From an uncultured Selenomonadales bacterium (GTDB lineage: Bacteria > Bacillota > Negativicutes > Selenomonadales > Selenomonadaceae), in the NCBI GenBank assembly GCA_937877655.1, contig CALFJC010000169.1:1-11189 (forward strand): a DNA stretch of 11,189 nucleotides, in the 5' to 3' direction. Made by a program: the position numbers and the translations under genes. Numbering within the stretch: position 1 is the stretch's first letter; each line of letters starts with the position of its first letter. Below the pieces are notes generated by a model. It was given only the letters and a program-made list of their open reading frames with translations. It was not told the origin of the DNA and did no database searches. Below are positions 6,997-11,189 of this stretch, piece after piece.

Positions 6997-7021
6997 ATTC
7001 CTAATTCATAATTCCTAATTG
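6997..7021 (-). repeat. Inverted copy of the 7-mer array at the 3' end of the riboswitch
   Basis: The 25 bases here are the exact reverse complement of 6654-6678 and 6769-6793 (CAATTAG, GAATTAT, GAATTAG, GAAT). It begins 9 bases after the GGAAGGAGA ribosome binding site of the riboswitch, where the start codon of a regulated gene would be expected. Confidence 0.9.
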
Positions 7022-7030
7022 AAAAAAAAT

Positions 7031-7236
7031 CTCCTTCCTGTCGCTCGCAGGTCAAACGGTGATTGTTAATCGGGCAATTCTCCCGGCTCCGAGTCAACAC
7101 TCCGCCGCGCCTTCCCAAGAAATTTTTCCCAGTGACATAATTGCGGCATCGCTCGTCGTTACGGTGACGTGATCGCTTCGGCTTATACCGAATTCCTTAT
7201 TGAGGCTTGCGCCACCCGATCCAACCGATATTCAAT
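7031..7236 (-). ncRNA. Cobalamin (adenosylcobalamin-type) riboswitch, orphan
   Basis: The minus strand shows the ordered landmarks of the cobalamin riboswitch: GGTGGCGCAAGCC (P2/P3 side, about 7216-7204), AAGGAATTCGG (7198-7188), GTCACCGTAACGACGAGC (7168-7151), CACTGGG (7134-7128), GGGAAGGCGCGGCGGA (7116-7101), GGAGCCGGGAGAATTGCCC (7090-7072), and the 3' hairpin CCTG-CGAGCGA-CAGG (7051-7037) merging into AGGAAGGAG, a ribosome binding site. This layout is that of a translation-controlling switch, in which bound cobalamin hides the ribosome binding site. Two usually conserved spots differ: GGTCCCGCCAC is ATCACGTCAC here, and GAGACCTGCC is GAGAATTGCC. These may weaken ligand binding. No gene follows it on the minus strand: 7-mer and 44-bp repeats come next, then the convergent purine operon. 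Confidence 0.9.
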
Positions 7237-7249
7237 TTTCAACGCGCAT

Positions 7250-7278
7250 ATAATCTTACAAATCGCCGCTTTTGTCAA
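7250..7278 (-). promoter_or_regulatory. Promoter of the cobalamin riboswitch
   Basis: On the minus strand, TTGACA (7278-7273) is a perfect -35 box and GATTAT (7255-7250) a good -10 box, 17 bases apart. Transcription would begin near 7243, just ahead of the riboswitch aptamer. An intact promoter suggests that the switch is still transcribed. Confidence 0.8.
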
Positions 7279-7289
7279 TAAAAAAATCG

Positions 7290-7319
7290 TTGACAGCGAT
7301 AAAATTTTTATGTTAGACT
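7290..7319 (+). promoter_or_regulatory. Promoter of rplS
   Basis: TTGACA at 7290-7295 and TAGACT at 7314-7319 are 18 bases apart, with an extended -10 TG at 7311-7312. The -35 box lies 11 bases from that of the divergent riboswitch promoter, so the two face away from each other and could compete for polymerase. Transcription should start near 7326. Confidence 0.75.
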
Positions 7320-7325
7320 TTGCAA

Positions 7326-7380
7326 ACTGTTGAGGCGTTCCTCTGCGTGCGGGCAAGAACGTCGGACAAAGATGGGAGGA
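7326..7380 (+). promoter_or_regulatory. Structured leader of rplS (candidate L19 autoregulatory leader)
   Basis: The leader of about 60 nt offers three competing pairings. GAGG (7332-7335) pairs with CCTC (7340-7343) as a tetraloop hairpin. GGCGTTC (7334-7340) pairs with GAACGTC (7357-7363) as a 7-bp helix. TCCTC (7339-7343) is complementary to GAGGA (7376-7380) within the rplS ribosome binding site. Such exclusive pairings are typical of ribosomal-protein leaders; a known L19 leader family exists in low-GC Gram-positives. Whether this is a member was not tested. Confidence 0.5.
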
Positions 7381-7386
7381 CTAAAT

Positions 7387-7734
7387 TTGAATATCATTGA
7401 ACTTTTGGAGAAGGAACAACTTCGCGATAACATTCCGCAATTTGCGCCCGGCGATACCGTCCGCGTTCATGCAAAAATTGTTGAAGGCAACCGCGAGCGC
7501 ATTCAGATTTTTGAAGGCGTTGTTATCGGTCGTCAAGGCAGCGGCGTCCGCGAAATGTTCACCGTCCGCAGAATTTCTTACGGAGTCGGCGTCGAAAGAT
7601 TATTCCCCGTGCATTCGCCCCGCGTCGAGAAAATTGAAGTCGTTCGTCGCGGCAAAGTTCGTCGTGCCAAACTTTATTATCTGCGCAAACTTAAAGGCAA
7701 GGCGGCGCGCATCAAGGAGAGAAAGCAGAAATAA
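7387..7734 (+). CDS. rplS: Ribosomal protein L19 (bL19)
   Basis: A 115-residue protein of the usual bL19 length, a large-subunit protein at the 30S-50S interface. The sequence NIIELLEKEQL, then PGDTVRVHAKIVEGNRERIQIFEGVVI, the GVRE.FTVRRISYGVGVER block and the basic RRGKVRRAKLYYLR end cover the family from start to finish. The TTG at 7387 is chosen because GGAGG at 7375-7379 is 7 bases upstream and because the family begins MNII; an in-frame ATG at 7372 overlaps that ribosome binding site. It has its own promoter and terminator, and the usual neighbours rpsP, rimM and trmD are not beside it. Confidence 0.97.
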   Translation: MNIIELLEKEQLRDNIPQFAPGDTVRVHAKIVEGNRERIQIFEGVVIGRQGSGVREMFTVRRISYGVGVERLFPVHSPRVEKIEVVRRGKVRRAKLYYLRKLKGKAARIKERKQK

Positions 7735-7752
7735 TTTTGAACGAAAATTTCG

Positions 7753-7789
7753 GGCAGTCGCAGAATTTTTTGCGGCTGTCTTTTTATTT
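7753..7789 (+). terminator. Intrinsic terminator of rplS
   Basis: GGCAGTCGCA (7753-7762) pairs with TGCGGCTGTC (7771-7780) over 10 bp with two G-U pairs, followed by TTTTTATTT. It lies 18 bases after the rplS stop. Confidence 0.9.
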
Positions 7790-7792
7790 CAA

Positions 7793-7821
7793 TGGAAAAA
7801 ATCTGCGCGCTTTGATATAAT
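7793..7821 (+). promoter_or_regulatory. Promoter of yybS-gdpP
   Basis: A perfect -10 box TATAAT at 7816-7821 is preceded by the extended TG at 7813-7814. A weak -35 box TGGAAA lies at 7793-7798 with 17-base spacing. It directly follows the rplS terminator, with a start expected near 7828 and a short leader to yybS. Confidence 0.75.
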
Positions 7822-7850
7822 GCCGAAAATTTTTCATTGGAGGAGCATTG

Positions 7851-8807
7851 ATGGGAAGAAGTATCACGCCGACGATTGAAGGCGGCTTGTTGGTTGCGAT
7901 AACGGTAATTTTGGGGCTCGTGACGGTTTATGTTCCGCTTATCGGCATGTTGGTTGAATTTTTCTGCGCGGTACCGCTCGCAATTTTGACGGCGCGTCAA
8001 GGAGCGGGCAAAGGCTTAACCGCGCTTGTCGTGACATTTATTTTGTTGTCGATTTTAATCAGCCCGCTGTTGTCAATCAGAATTGTTTTGAGTTTCGGCA
8101 TTTGCGGAGTAGTTTTGGGTTGGTGCGTGAGGAAAAATTTCAACGCGGTAAAAATTTTTTTCATGACTTTGGTCGTCGCGTCCGCCGCGCAGGTTGTCTC
8201 GCTGTATTTCTTGATCATAATTATGGATGTGAATTTAATCGAAGAACAAATAGAAATGGTTCGCGAATCTTTCGACGAGTCGTTCAAACTTTATGAAGAA
8301 ATGGGCGTCGAGCAGGAAAGAATTTCCGAAGCGAAAACTCAAGTCGAGCCGGCACTTCAAATGCTGGTATTTTTAATGCCGACGTTGATAATGTTGACGG
8401 CTCTGATAAATTCTGTGGCGGCTTATCTCACGGCGCAATGGATTTTCCCTAAATTGCAAATGAAAATCCCGAAGATGCCGCCGTTTGCCGAGTGGAAATT
8501 TCCTTCGCTGTTCCTGTACACGGCAATAATCGGCGGGCTCGGCTTGTATTGGGGATTCACGCGAGGTTGGACGGAGATTTACGAAATATCTTTGAACTTG
8601 CTGATTGTCTCAATGATAATCGGCTTGATTCAAGGGCTCGCGCTGCTGTCATTTCTCTTCGACCGTTGGAAAGTTTCAAAAATCCTGCGGCGGATTTTTT
8701 ACGTGATTTTAATTCTGAACATGCTCCTTCTCCAAATTGTGGCGATAACGGGCTTGATGGATATGATCTTCGATTACAGGAAAAGATTTTTCGGCAGGAG
8801 GGAATGA
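7851..8807 (+). CDS. yybS: YybS family membrane protein (DUF2232)
   Basis: A 318-residue, highly hydrophobic integral membrane protein with about eight predicted membrane spans: a block of several at residues 10-130, a charged loop at about 130-165 (RESFDESFKLYEEMGVEQ), and further spans from about 170 to 305, ending in a basic tail. The start MGRSITPTIEGGLLVAITV and the fixed position just before gdpP match the DUF2232/YybS family, whose biochemical role is not established. The ATG at 7851 has GGAGG at 7839-7843; a TTG directly before it is a less likely start. The gene ends 1 base before gdpP, and the gdpP ribosome binding site lies inside its last codons, so the two are translationally coupled. 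Confidence 0.88.
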   Translation: MGRSITPTIEGGLLVAITVILGLVTVYVPLIGMLVEFFCAVPLAILTARQGAGKGLTALVVTFILLSILISPLLSIRIVLSFGICGVVLGWCVRKNFNAVKIFFMTLVVASAAQVVSLYFLIIIMDVNLIEEQIEMVRESFDESFKLYEEMGVEQERISEAKTQVEPALQMLVFLMPTLIMLTALINSVAAYLTAQWIFPKLQMKIPKMPPFAEWKFPSLFLYTAIIGGLGLYWGFTRGWTEIYEISLNLLIVSMIIGLIQGLALLSFLFDRWKVSKILRRIFYVILILNMLLLQIVAITGLMDMIFDYRKRFFGRRE

Positions 8808-8808
8808 G

Positions 8809-10914
8809 TTGCAAACAAATTGTTCGGAAGGACATGAAGTTCCGAGAAATTTATCTGCGTGGCCCGATTCGGTAATAAATTTGTCGGTCATGTCGGTTAT
8901 GGTTGTGATAATCACACAGTACAACAAAATTTTGGGCGCAATGGCATTTTTGGTTTGGGCAATGTTGATTTGGTTTGCTTACGTCCGACAAAAAGATCGC
9001 AAAAAAAAATTCAGGGAGTACGCCGAAAATGTCATTGGGAATTTCAACGACATGATGTATTACGCAATGACGAAGTTGCCGGAAGGAATAATGGTCGTTG
9101 ACGAAAACGGGCGACTTCAATGGTGCAATTCGGTCATGCAAAAATTTTCGGAAGTGATCCCGCAACAAGGCATGGACATTGAGGAATTTTGGGAAGGATT
9201 GATACCGCAAGAAATTTTATCGCTCGCTCCCAACGGCAACGAACCCGCGCCTATGGAAGGAGAATATCCCGTCAAGTCATTGCGGCGCAGGACAAATGCG
9301 GACGGCGAGCCCGAAGAATTTTATCGCCATTTTTTGGTGAAATATCGACACTTGCAAGCGAACGAAGATTATTCGCGGATGATAGTTTTGTTTGCGCGGG
9401 AAGTCACGCCTTACGAAGAATTAAAAATCGAATACGCGCAAAGTCGGACGGCGATAATTTATGTCCAAGTCGACAACTACGATGAAGTCATGCAGGGGCT
9501 GAGCGAGGCGGAAAAAACTTCTTTAATGTTGTCTGTCAGCGAAATTTTGGAAGAATGGGTTGCGTCATTGGCGGGTTTTATTCGGCGGGTGTCGAGCGAT
9601 TTATTTGTTGTGGTGTTGGAGCGGCGAGCTTTGGACATTGCGATTGAAAAAAAATTTATCGTGTTGGATAAAATTCGTCGGCTGGTCAACAAGCATCAAC
9701 TGCAAGTCACGTTGTCAATGGGAGCATCAGCCGCCGATAAACCTTCTGCCGAGCAGTCGATAGGCGAATTGGGCACAAAGGCAATGGCGGGCTTGAATTT
9801 GGCATTGGCACGCGGCGGAGATCAAGTCGCTGTGAACTTGGGCGACAAAATGCAATTTTTCGGCGGAAAGTCAAAGGCTGTCGAAAGAAATACTCGCGTC
9901 AAAGCCCGCGTTATGTCTCATTCGATTCGAGATACAATGTTGGCGGCGGACGAAATTTTTATCATGGGACATGCCCGCGAAGATTATGACGCCTTCGGAG
10001 CGGCGGTGGGCGTCGCGCTTATGGCAAAAAATTTGAACAAGCCCGCGCACATTGTTTTAAGCACTTGGCTTGACAGCGTTGAAAAAATTATCGAGCTCCT
10101 TGACAAGGACGAGAATTACAAAAATCTTTTCGTCAGCGCGAACGAAATTACAATCTCTACAGCATTGGAACCGCTTTTGATCGTCGTTGATACTTTTATT
10201 CCGCATCTTGTTGCCGCGCCGGTTTTGCTTGAAAGGATAAAAAAAGTTATCGTCATAGATCATCATCGCCGAAGCGAAAACACGATTAAAAATCCCGCGA
10301 TAACTTATCTTGAGCCCGGCTCCAGTTCAACCTGCGAAATGGTTACGGAACTTTTGATGTACTTCGACGACAAGATTAGGATTGGGAAATTGGCGGCGAC
10401 GGCGATTTATTCGGGGATTGTCGTTGACACGAAAAATTTTTCAATACAGGCGGGCGCGAGAACTTTTGAGGCTGCGGCTTATCTTCGCAGGAGTGGCGCG
10501 GATCCCGTCGTCGTGAATTATCTTTTCAAATCGGATTACGAAACGACAATTTCCCTTGCCAAGACGAAGGCGCAATCGGAATATTTTGAAGGCGGGCTGG
10601 TTGTCTCTTTCATTGATAAAATTATTCCGAATGTCCAAGCCATTGCGGGGCAGGCGGCGGATTCTCTGTTGCGCGTCGAAGGCGTTCGCATGACGATTAT
10701 TCTTTTCCAAATAAAAAATGATACCGTCGGGATAAGTGCGCGGTCGAGCGGCGATTTAAATGTTCAAGTTATCATGGAGAAATTCGGCGGCGGCGGACAT
10801 CAAAACGTTGCGGGTGCGCAGGTTAAAAATGTTCCGCTTTTGGAATTGAAAAAAGCCGTTGTCGAGGCGGCGCGAAATTACATTGCCGAAAATGACAAGC
10901 CCGCCGAAAAATAA
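8809..10914 (+). CDS. gdpP: Cyclic-di-AMP phosphodiesterase GdpP (DHH/DHHA1 family)
   Basis: A 701-residue membrane-anchored enzyme that hydrolyses c-di-AMP and so controls potassium and osmolyte balance and cell-wall stress. The order is typical: two membrane helices at about residues 22-36 and 42-58; a degenerate PAS-like domain beginning near AMTKLPEGIMVVDENGR; a degenerate GGDEF domain in which the signature has become SSD (262-264); then the DHH domain with the metal-binding HxxxDxD motif at His388, Asp392 and Asp394 and Asp484-His485-His486; and the DHHA1 domain with GGGGH at 660-664. All metal ligands look intact, so it should be active. The start is TTG at 8809, with AGGAGGG at 8796-8802. 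In many relatives rplI follows; here an hsdR-like frame begins one base after the stop codon. Confidence 0.96.
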   Translation: MQTNCSEGHEVPRNLSAWPDSVINLSVMSVMVVIITQYNKILGAMAFLVWAMLIWFAYVRQKDRKKKFREYAENVIGNFNDMMYYAMTKLPEGIMVVDENGRLQWCNSVMQKFSEVIPQQGMDIEEFWEGLIPQEILSLAPNGNEPAPMEGEYPVKSLRRRTNADGEPEEFYRHFLVKYRHLQANEDYSRMIVLFAREVTPYEELKIEYAQSRTAIIYVQVDNYDEVMQGLSEAEKTSLMLSVSEILEEWVASLAGFIRRVSSDLFVVVLERRALDIAIEKKFIVLDKIRRLVNKHQLQVTLSMGASAADKPSAEQSIGELGTKAMAGLNLALARGGDQVAVNLGDKMQFFGGKSKAVERNTRVKARVMSHSIRDTMLAADEIFIMGHAREDYDAFGAAVGVALMAKNLNKPAHIVLSTWLDSVEKIIELLDKDENYKNLFVSANEITISTALEPLLIVVDTFIPHLVAAPVLLERIKKVIVIDHHRRSENTIKNPAITYLEPGSSSTCEMVTELLMYFDDKIRIGKLAATAIYSGIVVDTKNFSIQAGARTFEAAAYLRRSGADPVVVNYLFKSDYETTISLAKTKAQSEYFEGGLVVSFIDKIIPNVQAIAGQAADSLLRVEGVRMTIILFQIKNDTVGISARSSGDLNVQVIMEKFGGGGHQNVAGAQVKNVPLLELKKAVVEAARNYIAENDKPAEK

Positions 10915-10915
10915 C

Positions 10916-11083
10916 ATGAGCAAATTATTTAACGAAAATTCGCGAGTAAAAATTCCCGCGCTCCTTCACTTAACGCGCTTGAATTACAAATACCTTTCGC
11001 TGAAAAAAATTGAGCGGCAAATTAACGGCGAGACAAATATTTACAAAAAAATTTTCCGCGCCGTTTTGAACAAACTTGAGTGA
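10916..11083 (+). pseudogene. hsdR: Truncated 5' fragment of a type I restriction subunit R gene (first copy)
   Basis: A 55-residue frame beginning MSKLFNENSRVKIPALLHL. The pattern SRVKIPAxxHLTRLxYxYLSLK followed by ETNIYKKIF matches, from memory, the N-terminus of HsdR subunits of type I restriction systems, which are normally around 1000 residues and carry the nuclease and translocase. Only the first few percent is present. The stop TGA at 11081-11083 is made by the last base of unit 1 and the first two of unit 2 of the tandem duplication, so the frame was probably open before the duplication. No strong ribosome binding site precedes it; it would rely on coupling to gdpP, which stops one base upstream. 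Unlikely to have its own function. Confidence 0.6.
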
Positions 11084-11091
11084 AAAATAAC

Positions 11092-11189
11092 ATGAGCAAA
11101 TTATTTAACGAAAATTCGCGAGTAAAAATTCCCGCGCTCCTTCACTTAACGCGCTTGAATTACAAATACCTTTCGCTGAAAAAAATTGA
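11092..11189 (+). CDS. hsdR: Start of a type I restriction subunit R gene (second copy, cut by the window end)
   Basis: The first 32 codons are identical to those of the fragment at 10916, and the frame is open at the window end. If the gene is intact it would continue as full-length HsdR, the ATP-dependent DNA translocase and endonuclease subunit; hsdM and hsdS would be expected nearby. No nuclease or helicase motif can be seen in this short part, so the assignment rests on the N-terminal pattern alone. Because both copies share the same bases upstream of the ATG, this one is separated from gdpP by the truncated copy, which may lower its translation. Confidence 0.5.
   Translation, partial: MSKLFNENSRVKIPALLHLTRLNYKYLSLKKI

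Larger units (their letters stand above)
10906..11189 (+). repeat. 176-bp tandem duplication at the gdpP-hsdR junction
   Basis: Unit 1 is 10906-11081. Unit 2 begins at 11082 and matches unit 1 base for base for the 108 bases up to the window end. The unit starts in the last codons of gdpP (GAAAAATAAC) and includes the start of the next gene. Perfect identity means a very recent duplication or an assembly error; the window end prevents telling how far the second unit, or more units, extend. Confidence 0.93.

Noticed and set aside
6786..6998. Shorter minus-strand frame (about 70 codons) as the gene controlled by the riboswitch
   Set aside because: Its ATG lies about 33 bases from the riboswitch ribosome binding site, and its peptide is made largely of translated repeat units.
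6605..7021. Insertion sequence
   Set aside because: No transposase frame and no flanking target duplication could be seen; only short inverted 7-mer arrays.
6786..7118. 110-codon minus-strand reading frame
   Set aside because: It starts inside the cobalamin riboswitch and runs through the 7-mer and 44-bp repeats. No suitably spaced ribosome binding site or recognisable domain; its open frame is explained by structured and repeated DNA.
9589..9603. Active diguanylate cyclase in the GdpP GGDEF region
   Set aside because: The signature is replaced by SSD, as is usual for the degenerate domain of GdpP proteins.

Overview
The window reads as a bacterial chromosome segment, most likely from a Negativicute (Selenomonadales-like) or a close Firmicute relative. 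That is inferred from Firmicute-type PurB and PurC, the yybS-gdpP pair, strong GGAGG ribosome binding sites, frequent TTG starts (8, 3389, 7387, 8809) and a Selenomonas-like cobalamin riboswitch sequence. No marker fixes the species.

Positions 8-6560 hold seven tightly packed plus-strand genes that look like one operon: an exported protein of unknown function, purB, purC, a small exported protein, a UDP-glucuronate decarboxylase-like sugar-nucleotide enzyme, purM, and one reading frame that joins purN to the IMP cyclohydrolase half of purH. A clear intrinsic terminator closes the operon. The purine enzymes cover steps 3 (PurN), 5 (PurM), 7 (PurC), 8 (PurB) and 10 (IMP cyclohydrolase) of IMP synthesis. 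The AICAR transformylase half of PurH (step 9) is absent, as are purE, purF, purL and purD, which must lie elsewhere.

Positions 6561-7320 hold no convincing gene but much structure. There are three direct copies of a 44-45 bp repeat, variable arrays of the 7-mer GAATTAG/GAATTAT, one inverted copy of such an array, and, on the minus strand, a cobalamin riboswitch with its own promoter. The gene the riboswitch should control is missing: its ribosome binding site runs straight into the inverted 7-mer array. A weak minus-strand hairpin with a T-tract would give a transcript of about 330 nt.

Positions 7290-7789 are the rplS (ribosomal protein L19) unit, with its own promoter, a structured leader that can mask the ribosome binding site, and a terminator. 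Positions 7793-10914 carry a promoter, the membrane protein gene yybS, and gdpP, a c-di-AMP phosphodiesterase. Directly after gdpP comes a 176-bp tandem duplication carrying the 5' end of what looks like a type I restriction subunit gene (hsdR). The first copy is cut to 55 codons by a stop made at the duplication junction; the second runs off the window.

The most interesting points are the PurN-IMP cyclohydrolase fusion whose linker is translated from a ribosome binding site, the orphan cobalamin riboswitch, and the duplicated hsdR start.
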